Shown: positions 18,800 to 27,379 of the stretch, one piece after another
How the letters are laid out: each line of letters opens with the position of its first letter
Position numbering within the stretch: the first letter of the stretch is position 1
Assembly: GCF_003416765.1 (NCBI RefSeq)
Contig: NZ_QSNG01000001.1
Coordinates: 1,452,742 to 1,516,741 of the forward strand
Origin: Paratractidigestivibacter faecalis
Lineage (GTDB): Bacteria; Actinomycetota; Coriobacteriia; Coriobacteriales; Atopobiaceae
Length of the DNA stretch: 64,000 bases
Direction: 5' to 3'
Notes under the pieces: generated by a model
Seen by the model: the letters and a program-made list of their open reading frames with translations, nothing else
The model's database searches: none
What the model was told of the DNA's origin: nothing
Program-made: the position numbers and the translations under genes

Positions 18800-19441
18800 C
18801 TACCGCGGTCTTCTCGCCACCAGGTGCGCGCGGAAGTCCTTCTGCGCCTCCATGGAGACCACCTCAAAGCCCGCGGCGCGAGCAGCCCCCACAAAATCGC
18901 GCTGCCTGAGTACGCGCACGTCACCGTGGCCAAACGCGCGTGCCAGTGGCAGTTCGAAGTGGTTCATAAGCCATACCACCAGGTCATTTGAGGTGTAGTC
19001 CCGCAGAATCAGGCGGCCGCCGGGGCGAAGCACGCGGAGGGCGCCCGCCAGAAACGCCGCCTGGTTGGGGTAGTGGTGAAAGCTGTTGGAGCACAGCACC
19101 GCGTCAAAGGAAGCGTCCCCAAAGGGCAGGTCCTCGGCATCTCCCACCACAAACTCCATGCCAGGCGCCACCTTGGTGCGCGCGACCTCAATCATCTCCG
19201 GCGTGAGGTCAAGGCCCACGTAGTGCCTGCCGGGGTACTTGTCGTTGAGCAGTGCGATGACCGCACCCGTGCCGCACCCCACGTCAAGCACGTCGAAGAA
19301 GGGCTCCTTCTCCAGCTCCGCCAGCATCTGGGGATAGTCGTCCTTGCACATCTCGTAGAGGCCCGCGTGGTTGGTGTCGTAGGTCTTTGCTGCCTCGGAG
19401 AACTCCTTGATGGAAAGCTGCTTGTACTGCTCGGGCGTCAT
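18800..19441 (-). CDS. Class I SAM-dependent methyltransferase
   Basis: Rossmann-fold methyltransferase of 213 residues. Motif I is VLDVGCGTGAVIALL, followed by the acidic strand VGLDLTPEMIEVA, VVGDAEDLPFGDASFDAVLCSNSFHHY (motif IV) and LRPGGRLILRDYT. This is the UbiE/Methyltransf_11 subgroup; substrate unknown. The ATG is at 19441 and it is flanked by a decayed gene and a repeat field, with no partner. It is unrelated in detail to the three methyltransferases at 21-23 kb. Confidence 0.88.
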   Translation of the reverse strand: MTPEQYKQLSIKEFSEAAKTYDTNHAGLYEMCKDDYPQMLAELEKEPFFDVLDVGCGTGAVIALLNDKYPGRHYVGLDLTPEMIEVARTKVAPGMEFVVGDAEDLPFGDASFDAVLCSNSFHHYPNQAAFLAGALRVLRPGGRLILRDYTSNDLVVWLMNHFELPLARAFGHGDVRVLRQRDFVGAARAAGFEVVSMEAQKDFRAHLVARRPR

Positions 19442-19534
19442 GGCGCCTCCCCCTGCGACTGTTTGGTGGCGTGATTGTTAGTCTAGTTTAACTCTTAAGT
19501 TGAGCGAGCCGCCTGTATACCGCGCAAAACCGCG

Positions 19535-19680
19535 TTCCAGCGGAAGGCGATCCTGCGCGCAGGGCGATCTTCTCGCCATTTGCGCAGTTTTCCCTTCCAG
19601 CGGAACCAAATTCTGCGCGCCGAGAAGCCCTTCAAACCCCTCGCGTACAAATGCCTTCCAGCGGATGGCAAATCTGCGCG
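19535..19680. repeat. Three ~25-base repeats at 60-61-base period
   Basis: TTCCAGCGGAA/T, two variable bases, then a short spacer and TCCTGCGCG or TCTGCGCG occur at 19535, 19595 and 19656. Spacing is 60 and 61 bases, with non-identical DNA between. Non-coding; function unknown. Too few and too degenerate to be a CRISPR array. Confidence 0.7.
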
Positions 19681-19752
19681 GCAAAAGCGTGGCCCGGCGA
19701 CCAACTTGCAAGGCGCGGCAAGCAACAGGCGGCGGGCTCTCCCTCCTTTGCC

Positions 19753-20006
19753 GCGCAGAACCCGCCTTCGTGCGAGTACTTTTGGCTTGGGCGGTGCAGA
19801 AGTGGCCTTAGTGCGAGTGCCTTTATGGCACCTCGGCAACCGGTCTAGGAATTTTATGCAGTCGAGCCATTGACGATCTGCGATTTCCCGATGAAATATA
19901 CATTGCTTTTTTTGATATATTCTCCAGAGTCAAAACAACGCACTCGCACGAAGCTCACTTCTGCGCAACGGAACGGAATTCACTCGCACGAAGGGGAGTT
20001 CTGCGC
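19753..20006. repeat. Paired inverted repeats GCGCAGAA..CTTCGTGCGAGT
   Basis: Two rightward copies of a ~25-base motif (starts 19753 and 19795, the second imperfect) face two leftward copies (19941-19966 and 19981-20006). The copies are 42 and 40 bases apart, and a ~120-base AT-rich centre (about 19820-19940) separates the sets. The region 19442-20404 holds no credible gene apart from these structures. Confidence 0.7.
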
Positions 20007-20404
20007 CAACAGTGGCCGCTCCTTACATCCCAGATGGTCAACCTCCTTCTGGATCTCGGTCATCTGCCCGCGGGCCTTCTCCTTTTGCTGCCGGATGCTC
20101 ATCAACCTCTGTACCTGGGCCAATAGCCCCCCGCGAGCAAAGGTACATGCGACGCCAGATCTCGGAAAGCCACATTCCAGTATCGCGCAGGCAGAGCACG
20201 ATGCGAGCGGTGCCAAGCTGGCTGACGGCGCATCGACACGGCCACTGCCTGCGAGAATGAGCCAGTAGTCAGCCAAATCAGGGTTCACATCGGTCATACC
20301 CCACGGAGGTCAGCGCCCTTCTCGCCTACTTGCAAGAGTGAGCGCTGCAGAGCGGTATAGTTAGCCTAGACCAACAAGTTGGGACCCAAGCGAGGGCGGC
20401 GACC

Positions 20405-20614
20405 GTGAAGAAGCACTCCTTTGAGACAGAGCGCGATGGCTTCTACGGCACCTACTATGAAAATCCGCGCGGAGCAGGCTGCGCCATGATTGGCCTGTTT
20501 GGGGACGATCCGAACGACTACATGGCAAAGTGCGGTACAAAGTGGCTGCATAAGAATGGCGTCAACGCGCTTTGCATTTCTCCCGGTAAGCACAACTACA
20601 GCCACGTCAACTAA
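20405..20614 (+). pseudogene. Truncated alpha/beta-hydrolase (acyl-CoA thioester hydrolase/BAAT-like) N-terminal part
   Basis: A GTG-started frame of 69 codons reads FYGTYYENPRGAGCAMIGLF, then GDDPNDYMAKCGTKWLHKNG and VNALCISPG, the beginning of the acyl-CoA thioester hydrolase/BAAT C-terminal hydrolase family found in gut actinobacteria and clostridia. The nucleophile region (GxSxG) and the rest are missing; the frame ends just where an unrelated LPxTG tail begins in another frame. Confidence 0.55.
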
Positions 20615-20735
20615 TCTGCCAAAGACCAGCGATAACAGCAATCTTGCCTCATGCTTTGCTCTGCTGCTCGTCGGCGGTGGCGCACTAACCGCAACGGCCG
20701 TTATCGGCAGCAACAAAAAGCGTAGCGAACGTTAA
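20613..20735 (+). pseudogene. Orphan LPxTG-type cell-wall anchor remnant
   Basis: The frame reads NLPKTSDNSNLASCFALLLV, then GGGALTATAVIG and NKKRSER, the three parts of a sortase signal: LPKTS (LPxTG-like), hydrophobic helix, basic tail. No export signal or protein body precedes it; upstream bases belong to the hydrolase fragment in a different frame. Remnant of a deleted surface protein. Confidence 0.65.
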
Positions 20736-20762
20736 GATCGCATAGATTCCAAGCAAGACAAA

Positions 20763-20789
20763 GCGCCGTAGAGATACGGCGCTTTTTTG
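20763..20789 (+). terminator. Rho-independent terminator
   Basis: AGCGCCGTA-GAGA-TACGGCGCT followed by six Ts; terminates rightward transcription from the decayed surface-protein locus. Confidence 0.88.
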
Positions 20790-20994
20790 TTACCCATAAG
20801 CGATACACAACGGCTTATTACCAGGCAAAGAGGCTCGCGAGGGGCAAAGACGCGGCGCCTGCCGGAAGCGGTTTGCATGAGCGGGAAAGCCGCAGCGTAC
20901 GGCTTTTCAACAGGACTGCGGTTAGCCCAATCTAGGCGGTAGTATCATCTATGCGAGTTAGTGCAGTGCAACTTTTTGCTGCAAGGATAGGGCA

Positions 20995-21612
20995 ATGGAA
21001 AAAAGCCAAACCTTCTGGGATAAAAACGCTGGGCGGTACGACGCCTTCATGCGCAAGGACGCAGCAGCCTACGGGCAGCTATACGAATTGCTGCGCCCCG
21101 TGGTGCGGCGCAAAACGGTGCTGGAGCTGGCCACTGGCACGGGGCTTATCGCAAAGAACCTCGTGAGCAGCGCCAAACATATCGAGGCTACAGACGCATC
21201 GCCTGAGATGATCGCGGAGGCACGGCGAGGCAACCAATCTGCCAAGCTGCATTTCTCCGTGCAGGATATGTTCCACCTCCCCTACGCCGATAAAAGCTTT
21301 GACGTGGTCATTGTGGCCAATGCCCTGCACATCGTGCCGGAGCCGCAGAAGGCTCTCTCCGAAATTCGCCGGGTGCTGAGGGACGACGGCGTTCTAGTTG
21401 CGCCAACCTTCACCCACGCGGACAACTCGCTTTCCGGCAAGGTCAAGGCGTTTTTCATGAAGCTGGCGGGCTTTCCGCTGCACAGCAGGTGGACGAGCAA
21501 AGAATACCTGGCATTTCTGCGGGAAAACGGCTGGACGGTGCAAAAAAGCACCGTGCTGAAGGCCTCGTTCCCACTGACGTACGCAGAATGCGCAAAAGCG
21601 AAAGGGCTTTGA
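20995..21612 (+). CDS. Class I SAM-dependent methyltransferase (first of three)
   Basis: 205 residues; ATG at 20995 after AAGGATAGG. Motif I is VLELATGTGLIAKNL, then ATDASPEMIAEARRG, VQDMFHLPYADKSFDVVIVANALH and LRDDGVLVAPTF. Belongs to the Methyltransf_11/25 group; substrate unknown. Its TGA is one base before the next ATG, so the three methyltransferases form one operon. Base and codon use is less GC-rich than the core to the left, resembling Firmicutes genes, which suggests transfer. Confidence 0.88.
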   Translation: MEKSQTFWDKNAGRYDAFMRKDAAAYGQLYELLRPVVRRKTVLELATGTGLIAKNLVSSAKHIEATDASPEMIAEARRGNQSAKLHFSVQDMFHLPYADKSFDVVIVANALHIVPEPQKALSEIRRVLRDDGVLVAPTFTHADNSLSGKVKAFFMKLAGFPLHSRWTSKEYLAFLRENGWTVQKSTVLKASFPLTYAECAKAKGL

Positions 21613-21613
21613 C

Positions 21614-22402
21614 ATGGGAGAAAAAATCAAGCTCTCGGGCGTGCCGGAGACCATGCTGCAAACCGTCTATGCAAGGGCAAAAGAGAGTCGGGGACGCGGG
21701 GTCATTCACGACGCAAAAGCAGAGGAAATCATTGAAAAGCTGGACTATGATTTCTCCCTTGCCGACAAGGATACCGCCATGCACAGCGGCGTTATTGCCC
21801 GCACCATTGTCCTGGATCGGCTGACGAAGGAATGGCTTGCAAAGCACCCCGGTGCGGTAGTGGTCAATATCGCCTGCGGGCTGGACACCCGCTGCTATAG
21901 GGTGTCGGGTTACTCGCATTGGTACAACCTCGACCTGCCGGAGACGATGGCGGTGCGGGAGAGGCTCTTGCCAGAAAACGGCGCGATTTCGCAAATCGCC
22001 ATGTCCGCCATGGACGATTGGGGAGGCAAAATCAGCGAGCAAAATGCGCCGGTGCTGGTCGTCATTGAGGGACTGACCATGTACCTGAGCACAAAAGACG
22101 TGCAGCAGATTTTTGCAGTGATTTCCCGCCGCTTTGAGAAAGCCACGGTCTTTGTGGAAACGATGAGTCCGATGATGGCGAGGCGCTTCAAGGAAAAATC
22201 CATCGAGGGCACCCGTGCAAAATTCAGCTGGGGGGTGAAGAACGGTGAAGCCCTCGCGGCGCTCCTGGCGGGTTTCCAATGTAGGGAAGAACACAGTCTG
22301 ATAGAGGGTATGGCGGCGTTTGCGCCAATCTACAAGCTGCTGGACAAGCTATCTATCGTTCGGAATATCTCGAATAAGATCATCGTTTTGGAAAAAATGT
22401 AA
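21614..22402 (+). CDS. LCM/TcmP-type SAM-dependent methyltransferase (second of three)
   Basis: 262 residues; starts one base after the preceding stop. Blocks IHDAKAEEIIEKLDYDF, VVVNIACGLDTRCYR (motif I of the leucine carboxyl methyltransferase superfamily), WYNLDLPETMAVRERLL and VLVVIEGLTMYL assign it to the LCM/TcmP/polyketide O-methyltransferase family, which methylates carboxyl or hydroxyl groups. The target is unknown. Middle gene of the methyltransferase operon. Confidence 0.88.
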   Translation: MGEKIKLSGVPETMLQTVYARAKESRGRGVIHDAKAEEIIEKLDYDFSLADKDTAMHSGVIARTIVLDRLTKEWLAKHPGAVVVNIACGLDTRCYRVSGYSHWYNLDLPETMAVRERLLPENGAISQIAMSAMDDWGGKISEQNAPVLVVIEGLTMYLSTKDVQQIFAVISRRFEKATVFVETMSPMMARRFKEKSIEGTRAKFSWGVKNGEALAALLAGFQCREEHSLIEGMAAFAPIYKLLDKLSIVRNISNKIIVLEKM

Positions 22403-22414
22403 GGAAGTGACAAG

Positions 22415-23035
22415 ATGTCTTTTTTCGAGAACACCCGCAAGCCTGTAGGGCTTGGTGGGAAAGTCATGGTTTCCATGATGAATCTTGGGCATACGCCCGT
22501 GGCAACATGGGGACTTGAATTCCTGCGCCTTTCACCTGATGCCAAAGTGCTGGACTGCGGCTGCGGCGGCGGATCAAATATCAAGAGGCTGCTGAAAAGC
22601 TGCCCGCGGGGTATCGTGAAGGGCATCGACTATTCGCCCGTCAGCGTGGAGAAGGCAAGGAAGGTCAACCACGCCGCCATCGCGGAGGGACGCTGTTCCG
22701 TCCTTCAAGGCAGCGTGGCGGACATGATCTTCGCGGATGCGTCCTTTGATGCCGTCACGGCCTTTGAAACGGTCTATTTCTGGCCTGCTCTGCCGCAATG
22801 CTTCCGGGAGATCTATCGGGTGCTGAAGCCCGGCGGGACCTTTCTCATCTGCAACGAGAGCAACGGTGACACGGACAAGGATGAGAAGTGGACGGAGATC
22901 ATCGGCGGCATGGTCATCTACAAGAGCGGCGAGTTGAAGGCGTATCTGGAGCAGGCGGGCTTTCACGACGTGCAGATACACAAAAAGAAAAAATGGCTGT
23001 GCATCACGGCGAGGAAACGAGGAGATCAGGCCTGA
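22415..23035 (+). CDS. Class I SAM-dependent methyltransferase (third of three)
   Basis: 206 residues; ATG at 22415 after AAGGAAGTGAC, 12 bases after the previous stop. VLDCGCGGGSNIKRLLK (motif I), GIDYSPVSVEKARKV, VADMIFADASFDAVTAFETVYFWPAL and LKPGGTFLICNES are clear. It resembles small-molecule methyltransferases of Clostridia; substrate unknown. Last gene of the three-methyltransferase operon. Confidence 0.88.
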   Translation: MSFFENTRKPVGLGGKVMVSMMNLGHTPVATWGLEFLRLSPDAKVLDCGCGGGSNIKRLLKSCPRGIVKGIDYSPVSVEKARKVNHAAIAEGRCSVLQGSVADMIFADASFDAVTAFETVYFWPALPQCFREIYRVLKPGGTFLICNESNGDTDKDEKWTEIIGGMVIYKSGELKAYLEQAGFHDVQIHKKKKWLCITARKRGDQA

Positions 23036-23359
23036 GCATTTTCATTCGATTCGCTTCCATACTCCCGATTTCAAGCATCGATTCCCGCTGCAAGATATGT
23101 CTTTTGAATCCGAACGCCCACAATCGCAAAACGCAAATATCAAAAACAGGGGAACCGACAAGTGCAGAGCAGCATAATCCAGGCCTTAACGTATGTTCCT
23201 GGGCCGTTGATCCCCAAACGAATCCAGGTGGCTAAAACTCCATTTTGCTGTCCTCTAGAAACTGATCGCAGGCCACCAAGGCACTCTTAATCCTTTACTG
23301 GAAGTAGAACCGCTCTTGCCGCAAGGCCGCCGAGAGTTCTCGCACCATGGCTCTTGGCG
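23036..23359. other. Intergenic stretch without a recognisable gene
   Basis: 324 bases between the methyltransferase operon and apbE. I see no terminator with a clear T run and no convincing coding frame. Confidence 0.5.
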
Positions 23360-24478
23360 CTAGCGAGTCGACAGTGCCTTGCGTATCCCGCTGGTAGGCA
23401 GCAGATCGCCGTCGCGGGTGATAAGGACGGCTTCGATTCCAGGGTGTTCCTCAACGTATTCTGCCGCCCAGTCGCTACCCATGAGCAGAAGGGCCGTCGA
23501 AAGGCCGTCGCCATCGATCGACCGCTTCGATATCACCGTTGCGCTTGCAAGATCGCTTTCAGAGGGGCGTCCGGTACGGGGGTCGGCAATGTGGTGGTAG
23601 ACCATGCCCTTTTCGTCTGCGAAGCAGCGCTCGTAGATGCTGCTTGTGACAATGGAACAGTCGTTTAGCTCGAGGATACAGGCGGGCTGTTCGGCAGTCA
23701 TCTGCTTGTTGCGAAGCGTTCGCAAATCGATTCCATGCGGGCTGCGTGCCAACGCGGCGGCGCGCTTCTCTGCCCGATTCCGCTCCAGGGCATGGAGGGG
23801 CGACCTTATGCCTACGCTCCAGTGCGCTTGCCCCTCCTTTCCCAAGAAGGGCTCTCCTTTTATCACGATGTTTCCCCCAAGGTCGATAAGCGCATGGAGG
23901 ATCTGCCTCTTCTCGAAGAGCTCCCCTACCCTATCGGCGATGTAGCCCTTCGCAATGCCTCCCAACGAGACCTTGCTTTCGGGGGTGGGGAGTTGGGCAT
24001 AGTCCTCGGCCACTCGGGGCTGCCCCACTTTGACGGTTTCAAGAGCTCTGGCTATTTCGTCTGTGCTGGGAACCTGGGCCCTGTGGTGGTTCCAGAGTTC
24101 GGCAACGGGCGCCATGGCGATATCGAACAGCCCCACCGTTTCCTCGTAGTAGTGTCGGGCAGCCTTCAGGATCGCTGCGGTTTCACGACTGACGGTCACT
24201 GGCCTTCCCTGCGCGTGGTTAAGGCGCCAAATGTCGCTCCCCTCCCGCGTGTGGCTCCACATCCTCTCGTAGCGGTAGCAGAGGCCGACCGCTTCATCGA
24301 GGGCTTCGTTGAGCCTCCGGCAAGAAACGGGCGTCGCCGCGTCTCGAGGAATTGCCGCTTTGATGCGACAGTTTGTGTCAAAGGCAAAAAAGCCGCGGCT
24401 CTCCACCTCAAATCTTCCTTCCGCAGACGGAGTCTTGGGGAAAAGCGCTGGCTTGGGCTGCTCGGTCTGCTCACTCAC
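23360..24478 (-). CDS. apbE: FAD:protein FMN transferase (ApbE family)
   Basis: Covalently attaches FMN from FAD to Thr/Ser in extracytoplasmic flavoproteins. 372 residues; start is a GTG at 24478 with AGGAAAGGA upstream. Family blocks: ERMWSHTREGSDIWRLNHAQG, YEETVGLFDIAMAPVAELW, VSLGGIAKGYIADRV, ALIDLGGNIVIKG, YHHIADPRTGRPSESDL, ATVISKRSIDGDGLSTALLLMG and the late EAVLITRDG. The N-terminus has no clear lipoprotein signal, so the protein may be cytoplasmic or secreted unconventionally. It is divergent from the LPxTG surface protein; no obvious FMN-binding substrate with the D.....(S/T)GAT motif is in the window. Confidence 0.9.
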   Translation of the reverse strand: MSEQTEQPKPALFPKTPSAEGRFEVESRGFFAFDTNCRIKAAIPRDAATPVSCRRLNEALDEAVGLCYRYERMWSHTREGSDIWRLNHAQGRPVTVSRETAAILKAARHYYEETVGLFDIAMAPVAELWNHHRAQVPSTDEIARALETVKVGQPRVAEDYAQLPTPESKVSLGGIAKGYIADRVGELFEKRQILHALIDLGGNIVIKGEPFLGKEGQAHWSVGIRSPLHALERNRAEKRAAALARSPHGIDLRTLRNKQMTAEQPACILELNDCSIVTSSIYERCFADEKGMVYHHIADPRTGRPSESDLASATVISKRSIDGDGLSTALLLMGSDWAAEYVEEHPGIEAVLITRDGDLLPTSGIRKALSTR

Positions 24479-24568
24479 AGGGGGGGTCCTTTCCTGAAGA
24501 AACGATTGGCTGGACGCGCCACGGTGGGCAAAGAACGGCCCCGCAGCTAGCTGACAAATTGCAGATTG

Positions 24569-24612
24569 TTAGCTATGGTAAACTTCGTTCTTATAGTTAG
24601 CCACAGCTAACT
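24569..24612. promoter_or_regulatory. Palindromic operator(s) upstream of the surface-protein gene
   Basis: AGTTAGC-CACA-GCTAACT (24595-24612) is a perfect palindrome. A related half-palindrome TTAGCTATGGTAAAC lies at 24569-24583. The TTAG..CTAA geometry resembles DtxR/IdeR metal-regulator boxes, so metal control of the surface protein (and perhaps the divergent apbE) is suggested. The regulator identity is inference. Confidence 0.5.
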
Positions 24613-24645
24613 GAACTTCAATGGGATTAGCCAGGAAGGAAAGAC

Positions 24646-27312
24646 ATGACAGAATCCCGCTCGACTAGCTCGACTGCAGCAACCGTAGCGAAGATTGGCG
24701 TAACGGCGGCCTTGGTTGCGGGAATGGCGGTTACCGCCCCCGTCGCTACATTTGCGGCAGATGAGAGCGATCAGGATGTGGACGCCGCATCTGAAACTGC
24801 AAAGGAGGGCTACTACTACATCAGCGATAGTTCCTATGGGCTGAGCTCATATCTTTCTGAGGCGGTTTCCCAGGGATACAGAAAGATTCATATCGGAACG
24901 AGCTTTACGGACAAGGGAACGGTCACCATTCCCTCGTCGATTACCGAGCTTGCGGGGTATTCCGAAGGGTTCTTTGGATCGGGTCCAAAGACGGTCGATC
25001 TTGGGTATTCCAACAAGATGAACGCTGTCTTTCCCGCGGGTTCTAAGATCAGCGTTGATCGGATCAACTTCTACAAGCGAAACAGGTCGGACGCAGAAGG
25101 CGCCGTTGTCGAGGTCCAGAAGGGCGCCGTAGTCCACTTTTCTAATTGCACGTTTTCCAACACTCCCGTAGTAAACGGAACGGCGGTATTCGAGGACTGC
25201 ACCTTTGCAACGGGAAAGATCGAGAACAACGGCTCTGCAACGTACACGGGCAGCACCAAGGAGCCCGAAAACACGGGAACCCCCACCATGTCCTACCAGG
25301 ACCTTTCGTTTAGCTTTTCTTCGGGCAAATCGTTCTCAGCTGCCGTGAAGGGCGACGAGGTAAGCCAGACGCTGCCCTTTGAGCTGAAGGGAACGAAGGC
25401 TTCCGATGCAAAGATCTCTGCAAAGGTGGTCGATGGGCAGGGCGCCGAGGTCGATGGGTTGAGCGCCTCCGTCTCCAAAGAGAGCATTTCCCTCACGGGA
25501 GAGGCTCCCGAGGCAGGTTCGTACTCGGTTATCGTCTCCGCCTCGGCGACCAAGGAAGATGGCTCGGTGGATTCTGCCGGCGAAACTCTTGGTTTTGTGG
25601 TGCAGGAGAAGATTCAGGTACGGCTTGCGGGAGACCTTCAGTGCTTCGTCGTCAATGGAACCTCTGCCCTAAGCGGGGAATATGACGTCATGGCCACATC
25701 GACGGGCGGCGGCTCTTCAAGCACGACCCAGTCAAACAGCCTAAAGCCTGAAGTAAAGGAAGGTTCGGGCGCATGGGAAGACTGGAACACCTTCGCAACG
25801 CGCAATTCGGACGCCCATATCAGCTTCTCCATTAGCCCGGAAGGCAGTGGCATGGAGGTAAGCGCCGTAGCCTACGACACGGTTTACGTGCAGGGAACGC
25901 CGCAAACGCCCGGCACGTACTACATCACGGCAACAGTGACCTCCGGTGCGCGCACCCAGAAGAGCAGCCCCGTCGAGATGAGGATCTACTCAGACGATCA
26001 AACCCTGCAGCAGCGAATGGATGCGCTTGCCGAGGGAACCAGCTCTTGGGATATGGAACCGTACGAGATCTCCGAAACGGGCAATGCGGTTGTGCCCGTT
26101 GGGCTGCATGACATCTACGGGTCGCACGAGTCTGGTGTGTACGGCATTATCGGCAAGGGCGAAAACGGCAACTTTGGCACAGAGACCCTGACGATCCCCT
26201 CGGGCGCCGATGTCACGATCCACAACATGAAGATCTACTCCAGCGTGAAGATCGTTGTGGAAAAGGGAGGAAAGCTGACCCTCGACGACTCAGTTGCCTA
26301 TGGTGCCGTTGAGGTGAACGGCGGCACGCTGAGTGCGCGCAACAGTTCTTCGTTTGTCAACCAAATCACGTTGAACGATGGCTCCACCCTCGAGGATGCC
26401 GAAATCAGGTCTCATGCAAACTACCTCACCGACGGCAACTACAAGGTGGAGGCACCGAAGGCGCCCGTGCAGACAAATGGCACCGTTACGGTGAAGGGCG
26501 CCTGCTCAATCGAAGGCGAGGGCATCGTAGCCAACAAAGACGCCCAGTCAGGCCTGATCGTGAACGCGGGGAAGCTCGTTATCGAGCAGGGCGCCACGCT
26601 GAAGTCGACGGGCGGCTCGGTTGATGTCAACGGGGGAAACGGTGGCGCGGGCGTCGTCCTTAATGGTGGATCCATCGTTGGCAACGGGTGCCTTGAGGCT
26701 GTAGGCGGCTCCGTGGGAATGGGCGGAGGAGACGGCGGCGCGGGCATCGCTGGCAAGGGCGTTGTGAGCGTTTCCGTGCTCAAGGCCACAGGTGGCAACA
26801 CAGTTGGCGAGAATGATGCCGCCATGGGAGATCCGGGCAATGCCGGAAACGGAATCGATCCTGAGGTCTTGGTCTCGAAGTCTTCCCAGGTTGAATCAGT
26901 GGGCGGAACAGGTGTTAACCCCGGCTCGAGCGACTACAACTTCTATGAGGACCATGGCAGCGTAACCCCCGACCAGGGCAATGGCGGCGATAACGGCGAC
27001 GGCGGCAACGGCGGATCTGGTGGCGCCGACAACAATGGCGGCAACGGCGGCAGCAACAGCGGCGGTTCCGGTAACGGAAACGCCTCCGGTAACGGAAACG
27101 ATAGCGGTAGCGGCAGCAACGGAACCAGCAGTTCCAATAACGGCGGCGCCGGCACTGGCAACGGCGGTTCCAACTCCGGCAATAGCACCAAGCCTTCCCG
27201 CTCTTCCAAGCTGCCTACAACAGGCGATACGACTCCCCTTGGAGCGGCATCGGCACTTGTCGCAGCGGCCACGGGCCTTTTTGCGGCGGCCCGCAGGAAG
27301 TTCAATCGATAG
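24646..27312 (+). CDS. LPxTG-anchored surface protein with beta-helix-like repeats
   Basis: 888 residues. The N-terminus has a signal peptide (basic head, hydrophobic AALVAGMAVTAPVATFAA). Residues ~45-190 and ~465-740 show short strand-turn repeats (VEVQKGAVVHFSNCTF, VVEKGGKLTLDDSVAYGAV) typical of right-handed beta-helix or autotransporter-like folds; ~205-440 looks like Ig-like domains. A long Gly/Asn/Ser linker (~785-850) leads to LPTTGD, a hydrophobic helix and RRKFNR, the sortase signal. Likely an adhesin or wall protein. Preceded by a palindromic operator and followed by a terminator. Confidence 0.85.
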   Translation: MTESRSTSSTAATVAKIGVTAALVAGMAVTAPVATFAADESDQDVDAASETAKEGYYYISDSSYGLSSYLSEAVSQGYRKIHIGTSFTDKGTVTIPSSITELAGYSEGFFGSGPKTVDLGYSNKMNAVFPAGSKISVDRINFYKRNRSDAEGAVVEVQKGAVVHFSNCTFSNTPVVNGTAVFEDCTFATGKIENNGSATYTGSTKEPENTGTPTMSYQDLSFSFSSGKSFSAAVKGDEVSQTLPFELKGTKASDAKISAKVVDGQGAEVDGLSASVSKESISLTGEAPEAGSYSVIVSASATKEDGSVDSAGETLGFVVQEKIQVRLAGDLQCFVVNGTSALSGEYDVMATSTGGGSSSTTQSNSLKPEVKEGSGAWEDWNTFATRNSDAHISFSISPEGSGMEVSAVAYDTVYVQGTPQTPGTYYITATVTSGARTQKSSPVEMRIYSDDQTLQQRMDALAEGTSSWDMEPYEISETGNAVVPVGLHDIYGSHESGVYGIIGKGENGNFGTETLTIPSGADVTIHNMKIYSSVKIVVEKGGKLTLDDSVAYGAVEVNGGTLSARNSSSFVNQITLNDGSTLEDAEIRSHANYLTDGNYKVEAPKAPVQTNGTVTVKGACSIEGEGIVANKDAQSGLIVNAGKLVIEQGATLKSTGGSVDVNGGNGGAGVVLNGGSIVGNGCLEAVGGSVGMGGGDGGAGIAGKGVVSVSVLKATGGNTVGENDAAMGDPGNAGNGIDPEVLVSKSSQVESVGGTGVNPGSSDYNFYEDHGSVTPDQGNGGDNGDGGNGGSGGADNNGGNGGSNSGGSGNGNASGNGNDSGSGSNGTSSSNNGGAGTGNGGSNSGNSTKPSRSSKLPTTGDTTPLGAASALVAAATGLFAAARRKFNR

Positions 27313-27356
27313 CCCATCGATGCAGACAGCCGACACAGCACCGTAGCTGGCAAGAA

Positions 27357-27379
27357 GGCGCCCCCAGGGGCGCCTTTTT
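27357..27379 (+). terminator. Rho-independent terminator
   Basis: GGCGCCCC-CA-GGGGCGCC followed by five Ts, 45 bases after the surface-protein stop. The rest of 27380-27785 contains no gene I can support. Confidence 0.85.

Noticed and set aside
19535-20006. Possible CRISPR array
   Set aside because: Only three degenerate repeats at ~60-base period, then mixed-orientation copies; spacers and repeats are not of constant length and no cas gene is present.
19980-20297. 105-codon minus-strand frame with QRLMSIRQQKEKARGQMTEI
   Set aside because: The short helical piece recalls MerR-type coiled coils, but the rest is non-protein-like and overlaps the repeat field; not enough to call.
24646-27312. 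Reading the surface protein as an FMN-bearing ApbE substrate
   Set aside because: I could not find the D.....(S/T)GAT flavinylation motif in it.
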